Source: Enterococcus alcedinis (GTDB lineage: Bacteria; Bacillota; Bacilli; Lactobacillales; Enterococcaceae). Taken from it: a DNA stretch of 64,000 bases. Below are positions 38,675-47,214 of this stretch, piece after piece; within the stretch, counting starts at the first letter, position 1; every line of letters starts with the position of its first letter. Below the pieces are notes generated by a model, which saw nothing but the letters and a program-made list of their open reading frames with translations, made no database searches and was not told the origin of the DNA. A program made the translations under genes and the position numbers. The stretch spans positions 1 through 64,000 of the forward strand of contig NZ_BMDT01000013.1 of NCBI RefSeq assembly GCF_014635985.1, written 5' to 3'.

Positions 38675-41600
38675 TTATTGTTTTTTACGGCGTTTATAAA
38701 AACCAATGGTCAAAGTCATTGCGACTAATAGGACACCCATAATTGAAAGCAATGGATTTACCTGTTCACCCGTTTGTGGTAATGATTTTTTCGGTGTGGT
38801 TGGTTGAACTGGCTGTGGTTTTTGACTTCCACCACCAGTATTTGGTAATTTTCCACCACTATTTTCCTCCTTGCCGCCACCTGTTCCTGGCAAGCGACTG
38901 AAGTATTGGTTCGTAATTGTTACGGTATTTCCTTCTTGTTCAATCGTCGCGCGATAATTTTCGACTTCGTTTTCAGTTACAGAGTACTCAAAGGCTTCTC
39001 CTTTGGCGTTTAACTTCGGCAAGTTATCAAAACTAAAGTGCCATTTACCTGTTGTATCTGGCTTGACTTCAAGTGTCTCGATTACTCGATCTCCTTGTAG
39101 TAGATTAACAGTAATTGATTCTGGACGTTGATTTCTTTGGTTGTTCCAATCTTCCCAAAGTTTTTCACCAATTAGATTGGTTGTCAGCAATTGGTTCGTG
39201 ATGACACCAGTTGCTTGATTAATTGATGCTTCATATCCGGTAACGGTATCTTCTGAAAGAATATATTCAAAAGGTTGACCATCTGCGTCGAATTTCGGTA
39301 AATTAGTAAATTCAGACTGCCAATTGTTTTTAGCATTCACTTCGATAGCTGGTGCCGACTCGATTTCTTTGCCGTTTTGAAGTAAACGAACAGTAATCGA
39401 ATCTGGACGTAGACCGTATTGATCGTTATTATCCGACCACTCTTTACTAATTGGCATATCCACGGTCGCTAATTGGTTGATAAGATTGAAACGAATCTCA
39501 CCTTCAACTGCTTCCAACGTTTGAATAATGGTTGATTCATAACCTGGGACAGCCACTTCTTCTATTGTATAGTGATACTCTTTACCTTCTGAATCAAACT
39601 TCGGTAAATTGGTAAAACGGTGTTGCCAATTACCCGTTTCGTCTGGCTCGATGGTTGCTGGTTCAACGCTTTCTAGCGGTTCTCCATTTTGTAACAGGCT
39701 GACTTGAATACTTGCTGGACGAAGGTTGTATTGATTATCAAAATCATCCCAGACTTTATCAACTTGAACATCAGTCGTTACTAAATGGTTGATAAGATTG
39801 AAACGAATCTCACCTTCAATTGCTTCCAACGTTTGAATAATGGTTGATTCATAACCATTGACCGAAACTTCTGCCACAGTGTAGACATAAGGCTCACCGT
39901 TTTCATCATACTTCGCTAAATCGGTAAAGGCATAGTGCCATTCTTCGTTTTCACCAATGATTTGTTCATCAATTGGTTTCGTATTTTGCAATAGTTGAAC
40001 GGTAATCGTTGTTGGGCGACTATCGAATTTGTTATTCCCATCTTTCCAAGTCTTCGTACCTGCGACTTCGACATTCCCACGGTAACTATTGGTAATCGTC
40101 GTACCGTCAATGCTTGGTGTATATCCTGGAACAGTTTCTTCCGTCACGCGATAATCATAAAGATTACCATCTTGATCGTACTTCACTAAATCGGTGAAGC
40201 TAAAGGCCCAGTCTTCTTCATTTGTAATTGTGGTTTCTTTGATTTTTTTATCGTTTTGTAAAAGGTTAATGGTTACGCTTGCTGGACGAACTTGATCTTG
40301 GTCATCAAAATCATCCCAGACTTTTTCACCATGTAATTCCGTCACATTACGTAACGTATTGGTCACCGTTTGTTCATCCGAAGTGACATCGTAGTCACCT
40401 AATTGTTCAATTGGTGTCCCTTGTTCATCAACTTCTTGTACGGTGTAGACATAAGCTTCACCCGTTATCATATTGACTTGTGGCAACTTATCGAAAGTAT
40501 GCTCCCACATATTAAGGAATTTCGATCCGACTAATTCAACAATCTCACCATGAGCTTGACCATCTTGTAAAAGTTGTAGATAGATAGATTCTGGACGGGT
40601 TAAGTGTTTGTTCCCATAATCTTCCCAGATTTTCGTTGCTTTCCATTCGACCGTTTTTTCGATGAAATGGTTCGTTAATGTTAGACCATCACCGGTTTGC
40701 TCATAGTATTCTGGAATTAATAATGTTCCATCTATATCTGTTTCTTTCACATAATATTCGAGTATATCACCCGCATCATTATGAGTCGGTAAGTCGTCCC
40801 ATGATACATTTTCCTCACCAGATAATAATTCTTGAGTCGAATCGGCAATTCGAGCGCTACCTGCTTTAGTTGCTTTCGTTCGACTGAATAACGTAAACCA
40901 AATCGTTGGTTTTTGTTGTGGTGAGTTATCGCTCCAAATCTTATTCGCCAAAATCGCACGAGTAATTTGCGTGTTGCGAATCACCAATTTACCCTCTTCA
41001 ACCGAGACATTTGGATTTTCTGTTGCTTTCCAATTGCTATCGGTTAGAGTAATGAGCTTATTTTTATTTTGATCGTAGCCCAAAATAAAATGAATCGATG
41101 GAATTGTTTCATAGCCTGGTTTGGCTTGAGTTTCTTCTAAAATGTAACGACCGGAACGAATTTCTTTAACTGCAATGACGCCATCAGCATTCGTAATAAG
41201 TTCACCTGGCGCTGGTTTTTTAATTTCTGGATTGCTGCCTGTGATACGCGAAAGGTTGAATTTCACCCCTTCTAATGCCACATCTGGTCGATCAGCATCA
41301 ACCTTCTTACCTTCAAGTGAAAGCTGCACGCCTGAACCACTACCACCATATGTCCATTTCTCAGCTGACGTACTTGTTGTGACCGTTTCCGTCCAACCAG
41401 CATTGACGAGACCTGAGATGGAGAATTCATTCTGGACCTCAAAGATTCCTACTGCGCCATCGCGTAGTCGTGTGCTATAAGACAATTGATAATTGTAACT
41501 AATGCCTGCTTCGACTTCTTCTGGTGTCTCTTTTCGTTCATTTAAAATGATGGTGAACGTTTTATTCCCGGCTTTATCTTCACCGAATTCAATCGAGTAA

Positions 41601-44600
41601 TCGGTGCCTTTTTTAAGTTTGAGTTCCCCCAGTGACAAGATCACAGAGTCTTCAAGATACTCTTGGTATTCGTCCAATGTATCGACGATTTTCGCATCGC
41701 GAATCGGTAAACCAGCCGGATTGATCTTGACTGTCCAATCGATATTGTCTGTATCAGGATTTTGTTCACCTGATTTTTCAGCATTGTTGTTTGAACCATC
41801 GTCAAAGTAGTCTTTGTAAGCATGAGCTATTGCTTTTTCTGGATCTTTCGTTGGATCTGGTTGATTCGTTAGTGAGACTTCATTATAGTAACGATCGTAT
41901 TTGCCTGCCTCATTTGGATTCATCGATGGATATGCCACAATCGCTGTATCATAGGTCACGATGTATTCATACGGACCATCTGGAAGGCTAATGGTAAAGG
42001 TCGAATCTTTCCAAGTGACGAGTTTCTTTACATCTAAATCCGTCTCTGGCTGATCTGAACGAACAATCTTCATTGATCCATCAACGTATGCTTGGTCGGC
42101 TAAAATCTCATCGATCAATTTAGCATCAAAGAGTGAAACGCGATTTTTCGCTTCTTTTCCTGGATTGGCATTAATTTGCCAAGATAAGATTTTAGGATCA
42201 GATTTTTTGTTTAATCCTGTTACTTTTTTCTCAACATTTAATGTTGGTTTTGCAATCGTTTTATCTGTTGACTCCGTACCACCACGGAATACTAAATCGA
42301 TACTATTGACCGCATTTTGCATCTCATCAATCGGCGTATACGTTGTTGCATAGGTCATCGTATAAACGACGGGTTCGGTTTCTTTTGAAAATTTGACAAC
42401 AAACTGATTCGTTTTCCCTTCTGCAAAAGCAATCGTATAGTCTGTTCCTGCCTTTAAATCAGTGCTGCCTACTTTAATACTTACACCTTCTAAGCCACCA
42501 ACTAGTGTCGACGTCTCTGGTGTAAAGGTATCTGTCAGCACCAAATCATAAATCACATGTTTATTTGTATTGAATTTAACTTCCCATTTGTTTTGTTTCG
42601 TACCATCTTCCGCAACAATCGTTTCGCCTGTTTTATTGACTCCTGGCGTTCGTTTGGACACAGTACTTTCAGCTGTATCCTCTTTTCCTTGCCATTTTAG
42701 TGTCGCGGTATTGACGCTATTAGCATTGCTTGCATCTGGTGCATTGGTTGAATATTCGATCGTGTAGATTTCTGGTTCAGTGTTTTCTTTGAATGTCACT
42801 GTAAAACCATCAGGTGTTTTATCGTAAGTATATTTACCTGTTTCAACTACTCGATCACCAATTTTAATCACAACATCATCGATAACTTCTAAATCAGCTG
42901 GATTAAACGTATCGGTTAAAACAGGTTTATTTAAAATCAATTTATTGTTGTTAAAGGTAATCTTCCAGTCAATTTTTTGACGGTTCTCATCTTCAACCAT
43001 GGAGTATTTACCTTCTTTTGTCACTCCTGGTTTGATTTCACCTGGTTTGACTTCTCCAGTTTCGACACCGTGTCCATCCCCCCAGTCAACATTGACTTTA
43101 TTACTTAATCCCTCTTTTAGCCCTGACTCTGTCACTTCTGTACGATAAGTTAAAATATAAGGTTGAGCTGCAGCTGGTTCAATGGTTAGTGTAAAGTCTT
43201 GGTCCGTTCTTTTAAAGGTCATGTTTTCAGCTAAAACGGCATCATTTACTTTAATGGTTTCTTCCAATAATGTTAAATGCTTTGTATTATATGTATCAAC
43301 TAAAGTCAATTTATCAAACGCATAGCCTTTTTCATTAAACACAATCGTCCAATCAATATAGGCTTTACCGCCTTCATATACCACTTTACTTGATTTATTT
43401 AAACTTGGTGTTGTAGTCACAACTTGCTCTGCACTGTCGGTTGATTTATCTGGATCATTGACTGTCACTTCATTCTTAATTGTTACACCGTTTAAATCAC
43501 CTTTAAGTATAGAGCGATAGGTAATCTTGTAACCTTTTCCTTTTGCATTTGGAATCGAAAGAATTAAATGCCCTTGCTCGTTGAGGGTTGGCTCTATTGT
43601 AACGCTCTCGCCATAAACCGGATTCCCTTCTCGATCCAGACTGACTTCTTGTATATTAAGTCCTAAGTCCTTTAAATCAAAGTAACTACCTTCTGATAGT
43701 TTATCCGTCAAAATCAGTGGATCAACCCCAAAATCTTCATTCGCGTAATTATAATTAATTTCCCAATTAATGTATTTACCGTCGACACTTGGAGATGTCT
43801 TCTTGATCGTTGGATACTCTTTCCCCCAACTAACATCGAGTTCTTCGTTTACTTTGGTCTCGTCACCGTCTAAAATAATCACAGTATTATTTTTAATTTT
43901 ATTCTCGGTTCCTGGCTGACCTTCTGTAATTAAAGTCGTATAAGAAACTTCATAGGTGTCATTAATATCCCCTATATCAACTGTAAAGCTTTGCCCATTA
44001 ACTTGAATCGCATCTTTCGGCACATCTACTGTCTCGCGATCAAGAATTTCTCCAGTCACTTTGTTGCGTATGACCTTCGTTACGACAATGCTGCCTGCAA
44101 CTAACGTATGCCCTTCGCCAATCGTATCTTGAATTTTGGCTGACTCGTAACGGTTGATGCCACTATTCACGGTCACTGTCCAATCCGCATGAGTTGGTCG
44201 TATTGTCGTTTCCCGCTTAACATCCTCTTCTAGAATATAAGTGAATCCTTTTTTATTGTCTTCACCTTCATATTTATCGTTATCACCAATAATTTCTGAT
44301 TCAAAGATTTTATTATCGCCGTAACCAATTTCAACTTTTTGATAGCGTTCTTCTTCAAATACGGTTCGATCGATAGCTAAATTAATTTCTGCTGTGAATT
44401 CACGCTGATCTTTTGTTACAAAATTTTCCGAAAACACGATGTTCAATTTACCATCTACAGTTAGTTCAAACGTGATATTTTCATCCTCATTCTGCCACGT
44501 CTTTGTCTCAGAAACCTTGACTATATTCGGTAAAATAATTTCGTATACTTTGTCCGCTTCTAATTCAATGTCGTTTGGAACCTGTTTAAATTCATAGTGG

Positions 44601-45133
44601 AGTATTAAACCACCTAACAATTCTGGATCGACAGTAACTGATCCTTGATGATTAAATGGTTGCCACTTACCATCAATTTGGATTTGTGCTGTTACACCTG
44701 TTAGCAATTGAAGGATGTCCTCGACCGTTTCTTGATTCTGAACGGATGGCGATGACTTTTTCGTTGTATCCGTGCTTTCCCTGGCAGGTTCCTCATCTTC
44801 TTCCGTTGTTGCTTCGGTTGCTTCACCTGTTTCTTCCGTTGTCGCCTCACCTGATTCTGTCGATGGTTCAACGGTTGTACTTTCATTCGTTATTTCAGTT
44901 GAAACGATCGTTGACTGACTCGTTTCAAACGTATTTGTGCTGCTCTGAACAACATTTTCAATGTCGTTATTGCTTAGAGTTGCTGATTGTGTTTCGACTC
45001 GAATATCGCTACTCGATTCTGTGTCCTTCGTTAAATCCTCCGCAAAAACAGTTACCACAGGGGTTAAAGTTTGTGTGAATAAGACGATTAACATAAAGAA
45101 CGTCGAAATCTTGCCTTTGATTTTATTGTTCAC
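38675..45133 (-). CDS. Giant multidomain LPXTG adhesin (2152 residues)
   Basis: A paralogue of the neighbouring giant. The signal peptide (1-32) differs at few positions, both sharing QTLTPVVTVFAED. A Ser/Thr/Glu-rich region to about 145 and an N-terminal adhesin-like domain are followed by about seven collagen-binding-like modules (about 310-1255), one SpaA-like module (about 1268-1350) and about seven Cna_B modules (about 1380-2078, each KxWxDxxN..RPxSI). The tail has LPGTG (2081), LPNTG (2096) and the functional-looking LPQTGE (2118), then a helix and KRRKKQ. GTG start with AGGAAGGG upstream. A divergent Mga-like regulator abuts its promoter region. Surface stalk-type adhesin by inference; ligand unknown. 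Confidence 0.88.
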   Translation of the reverse strand: MNNKIKGKISTFFMLIVLFTQTLTPVVTVFAEDLTKDTESSSDIRVETQSATLSNNDIENVVQSSTNTFETSQSTIVSTEITNESTTVEPSTESGEATTEETGEATEATTEEDEEPARESTDTTKKSSPSVQNQETVEDILQLLTGVTAQIQIDGKWQPFNHQGSVTVDPELLGGLILHYEFKQVPNDIELEADKVYEIILPNIVKVSETKTWQNEDENITFELTVDGKLNIVFSENFVTKDQREFTAEINLAIDRTVFEEERYQKVEIGYGDNKIFESEIIGDNDKYEGEDNKKGFTYILEEDVKRETTIRPTHADWTVTVNSGINRYESAKIQDTIGEGHTLVAGSIVVTKVIRNKVTGEILDRETVDVPKDAIQVNGQSFTVDIGDINDTYEVSYTTLITEGQPGTENKIKNNTVIILDGDETKVNEELDVSWGKEYPTIKKTSPSVDGKYINWEINYNYANEDFGVDPLILTDKLSEGSYFDLKDLGLNIQEVSLDREGNPVYGESVTIEPTLNEQGHLILSIPNAKGKGYKITYRSILKGDLNGVTIKNEVTVNDPDKSTDSAEQVVTTTPSLNKSSKVVYEGGKAYIDWTIVFNEKGYAFDKLTLVDTYNTKHLTLLEETIKVNDAVLAENMTFKRTDQDFTLTIEPAAAQPYILTYRTEVTESGLKEGLSNKVNVDWGDGHGVETGEVKPGEIKPGVTKEGKYSMVEDENRQKIDWKITFNNNKLILNKPVLTDTFNPADLEVIDDVVIKIGDRVVETGKYTYDKTPDGFTVTFKENTEPEIYTIEYSTNAPDASNANSVNTATLKWQGKEDTAESTVSKRTPGVNKTGETIVAEDGTKQNKWEVKFNTNKHVIYDLVLTDTFTPETSTLVGGLEGVSIKVGSTDLKAGTDYTIAFAEGKTNQFVVKFSKETEPVVYTMTYATTYTPIDEMQNAVNSIDLVFRGGTESTDKTIAKPTLNVEKKVTGLNKKSDPKILSWQINANPGKEAKNRVSLFDAKLIDEILADQAYVDGSMKIVRSDQPETDLDVKKLVTWKDSTFTISLPDGPYEYIVTYDTAIVAYPSMNPNEAGKYDRYYNEVSLTNQPDPTKDPEKAIAHAYKDYFDDGSNNNAEKSGEQNPDTDNIDWTVKINPAGLPIRDAKIVDTLDEYQEYLEDSVILSLGELKLKKGTDYSIEFGEDKAGNKTFTIILNERKETPEEVEAGISYNYQLSYSTRLRDGAVGIFEVQNEFSISGLVNAGWTETVTTSTSAEKWTYGGSGSGVQLSLEGKKVDADRPDVALEGVKFNLSRITGSNPEIKKPAPGELITNADGVIAVKEIRSGRYILEETQAKPGYETIPSIHFILGYDQNKNKLITLTDSNWKATENPNVSVEEGKLVIRNTQITRAILANKIWSDNSPQQKPTIWFTLFSRTKATKAGSARIADSTQELLSGEENVSWDDLPTHNDAGDILEYYVKETDIDGTLLIPEYYEQTGDGLTLTNHFIEKTVEWKATKIWEDYGNKHLTRPESIYLQLLQDGQAHGEIVELVGSKFLNMWEHTFDKLPQVNMITGEAYVYTVQEVDEQGTPIEQLGDYDVTSDEQTVTNTLRNVTELHGEKVWDDFDDQDQVRPASVTINLLQNDKKIKETTITNEEDWAFSFTDLVKYDQDGNLYDYRVTEETVPGYTPSIDGTTITNSYRGNVEVAGTKTWKDGNNKFDSRPTTITVQLLQNTKPIDEQIIGENEEWHYAFTDLAKYDENGEPYVYTVAEVSVNGYESTIIQTLEAIEGEIRFNLINHLVTTDVQVDKVWDDFDNQYNLRPASIQVSLLQNGEPLESVEPATIEPDETGNWQHRFTNLPKFDSEGKEYHYTIEEVAVPGYESTIIQTLEAVEGEIRFNLINQLATVDMPISKEWSDNNDQYGLRPDSITVRLLQNGKEIESAPAIEVNAKNNWQSEFTNLPKFDADGQPFEYILSEDTVTGYEASINQATGVITNQLLTTNLIGEKLWEDWNNQRNQRPESITVNLLQGDRVIETLEVKPDTTGKWHFSFDNLPKLNAKGEAFEYSVTENEVENYRATIEQEGNTVTITNQYFSRLPGTGGGKEENSGGKLPNTGGGSQKPQPVQPTTPKKSLPQTGEQVNPLLSIMGVLLVAMTLTIGFYKRRKKQ
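39474..39544 (-). repeat. 71-bp near-identical direct repeat, unit 1
   Basis: Identical to 39786-39856 apart from one base. It encodes the junction between two Cna_B modules (GYESTIIQTLEAxEGEIRFN). Confidence 0.9.
39786..39856 (-). repeat. 71-bp near-identical direct repeat, unit 2
   Basis: Second unit, 312 bp (104 codons) from the first, i.e. exactly one Cna_B module away. Confidence 0.9.
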
Positions 45134-45243
45134 TTATACCCTTCCTCTCTTGTGTTTATTGAACTATATGCTGAAAAAACCAAGATTTCACCAGAATAAA
45201 ATGAGTATGCTTGCACCATATCTCGCTGTTTCTGTTGATTTAC

Positions 45244-45272
45244 TTGATTTTATTACATACAATAATTATAAT
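45244..45272 (+). promoter_or_regulatory. Promoter of the Mga/EbpR-like regulator
   Basis: -35 TTGATT (45244-45249), 17-bp spacer, perfect -10 TATAAT (45267-45272). The same bases read ATTATAAT, so a minus-strand TATAAT (45265-45270) overlaps it, pointing to the giant gene with only a poor -35 box. Confidence 0.65.
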
Positions 45273-45367
45273 GCATATACATCAATTAAAATGTTCTTCT
45301 TAACATTCATAACGAGTTTATTTATGAACATTTCAAAAACATAGGGATTAGAAGGGTGTCGTTTGTG

Positions 45368-46843
45368 ATGTTTCAAACAAAAATTCATGAATCAAATATG
45401 TTTCTAGGTAAGGTTCGTAAAACGTCTTTAAAAATTCAATTGTTATTTTTCCTCAGTAATCGAGATGAATATACAACGTCGAGAGAGATCGCTGCAGAAT
45501 TGGAAATGAAAAATCCTCAACAAGTGCAACTGTTGTGTCGTGAAATTGAAGAAGACATTCAAGCATGTTATAAAAATGGGGAGTTCGAACTAGTCGTTAG
45601 CCAAAAACAAGGTTTTCGATTGTATCAAAATAATGGTGATTTGCAGTTACTACTCAATCAATATCACTACTCTGAATTGTCTTACCATTTATTAACCGAT
45701 TTATTTTATGAAAACCCAATTAAGGTCACTGATTTTTGTCAAAAATATTACATCAGCGAGGCAACTACCCGACGAAAAGTCCTACAAGTCAATAAAAATT
45801 TACAACCGTTTGGCATTCGAATCTCCATTGGCCGACAATTAAAACTCATCGGCCCAGAGGAAAAGATTCGTGCTTATTATTTTTTAGCCAATTATTTAAC
45901 TTATCAAGGAATCACGAACTTACCGATTGAAGAAGATAAACAGCAAGCAATCATTCGTAAGGTCTCCTCCTTTTCAGATGTTTTAAATCAATCATATACT
46001 TATTTACAACTTGAAATGGTTGCTCTACTTTACGGGACACAAATCTATCGGATTAAAAAAAATTGGTTGATTGAAGATGATTCCTTCAGCGATTATGCTT
46101 TTATTCCAAAACCTGAACAGCTAAATGACTGGTCAGAAGCTGATTGGAATTTTTTCCTCTTTATGCTTTATTTATTTAATTTGTACACACCAAAGGAAGT
46201 TGACTATCAAGCAACTTTAGCTCCACAATATCAGGAAGAATTAGCCACTTGGGAACGCCTTTTCTTCTATTTTTTCCCAAGTGAGGAAAAAAAGTTACCA
46301 AACGAAACGAAATCAGACTTGATTCGTTTGTTTTATTTTCAAAAAATGTACCCTGAAGAAATTTATTTATTCCGTGTCTTTCCCTTAGTCTCCGTAAACG
46401 AGTTAAAGGAGCATTATCCGCTACATATGAAGCGGTTCGATCATTTTATAGAAGCTTTTATTCCCACCTGTCCGCACCTTAATACATATCATTTTATGAT
46501 TAATTCTTTGCTGCTAACCTTATCTTTATCACCATTAGAGCAGCGTAAAAAACGGGTCTATCTTTACTTGGAATGCCCGTTATCTAATGCTCATCTAGCG
46601 CACATTCGTTCAAGTATTTTGAATCGTTTACAAATAAAATACCATCTTGTGTTTGTCGATGACCCTTCATCAGCTGATTTAATTATCTCGACCGTCAAGC
46701 AATTTGCAATGCCGACCCAAGAGTACCGGTTATCCGTACACCCGTTGCTTTTTGAAAATGATTACCTCTCGATTGAGCAAGCAATTATCAATCTTTTGGC
46801 AAATAAAAACCCAGTAAAGCCTCCTGTCGTATTCGATAACTAA
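45368..46843 (+). CDS. Mga/AtxA/EbpR-like transcriptional regulator
   Basis: 491 residues. The N-terminal winged-helix region contains REIAAELEMKNPQQVQLLCREIE, and a second HTH reads KVTDFCQKYYISEATTRRKVLQVNK (positions about 105-130), the Mga-type double HTH. Middle PRD-like and C-terminal EIIB-like regions are suggested by VYLYLECPLSNAH. Relatives activate virulence or pilus genes; EbpR of E. faecalis lies divergent from the ebp pilus operon, the same geometry as here. ATG 45368 was chosen, with GAAGGG 11 nt upstream; GTG one codon before is possible. It is followed by a strong terminator. Confidence 0.85.
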   Translation: MFQTKIHESNMFLGKVRKTSLKIQLLFFLSNRDEYTTSREIAAELEMKNPQQVQLLCREIEEDIQACYKNGEFELVVSQKQGFRLYQNNGDLQLLLNQYHYSELSYHLLTDLFYENPIKVTDFCQKYYISEATTRRKVLQVNKNLQPFGIRISIGRQLKLIGPEEKIRAYYFLANYLTYQGITNLPIEEDKQQAIIRKVSSFSDVLNQSYTYLQLEMVALLYGTQIYRIKKNWLIEDDSFSDYAFIPKPEQLNDWSEADWNFFLFMLYLFNLYTPKEVDYQATLAPQYQEELATWERLFFYFFPSEEKKLPNETKSDLIRLFYFQKMYPEEIYLFRVFPLVSVNELKEHYPLHMKRFDHFIEAFIPTCPHLNTYHFMINSLLLTLSLSPLEQRKKRVYLYLECPLSNAHLAHIRSSILNRLQIKYHLVFVDDPSSADLIISTVKQFAMPTQEYRLSVHPLLFENDYLSIEQAIINLLANKNPVKPPVVFDN

Positions 46844-46890
46844 AAAGGAACAAAAGTCATGTTTAACGATGACTTTTGTTCCTTTTTTTT
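46844..46890. terminator. Terminator between convergent genes
   Basis: A 17-bp stem (AAAGGAACAAAAGTCAT and its complement) with an 8-nt loop has TTTTTTTT on the plus side and TTTTT on the minus side. It serves the regulator and the small protein gene ending at 46892. Confidence 0.85.
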
Positions 46891-46891
46891 G

Positions 46892-47203
46892 CTATTCTGA
46901 AGTATGCGGCCATTCGAAACCATCGAATGTTTCACCGTCATAATATTTTAATAAATCGGCGTAATCAAGCAAGGAGGACGTCATTTCTTCTTGTTCCACT
47001 TCTAGTGCTTGTTTGGCTAATTGTGTTTCCGCATAAGATTGGTATTGCTCTAATAATTGGCGATACAGTTGTTTTTTCGATGAGGCTTCCGCCGCAATAA
47101 AAGGCAATTCACGTAAATAACCGGCATACTCGGGTTGTCCCTCTTTAAATTCAATCGGTAATTCAACAACTTGTAGCTTTAATTGATCAAACTGTTGGCG
47201 CAA
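46892..47203 (-). CDS. Hypothetical 103-residue protein, possible HicB-like fold
   Basis: Not confidently recognised. The segment EYAGYLRELPFIAAEASSKK followed by a helical QLYRQLLEQYQSYAE looks like the GYxAxLPxxPGxxxxGxTxxEA pattern of HicB-type partial RNase H folds, but the conserved glycines are missing. No HicA partner is adjacent. An acidic C terminus follows. It lies 11 bp after the ABC-F gene on the same strand and is probably cotranscribed with it. Confidence 0.65.
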   Translation of the reverse strand: MRQQFDQLKLQVVELPIEFKEGQPEYAGYLRELPFIAAEASSKKQLYRQLLEQYQSYAETQLAKQALEVEQEEMTSSLLDYADLLKYYDGETFDGFEWPHTSE

Positions 47204-47214
47204 GATAACTCCTC

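Noticed and set aside
28078..45133. Pilus operon with sortase C
   Set aside because: No sortase gene and no pilin motif or E-box arrangement shared by three pilins. The two giants are on separate transcripts, divided by a strong terminator.
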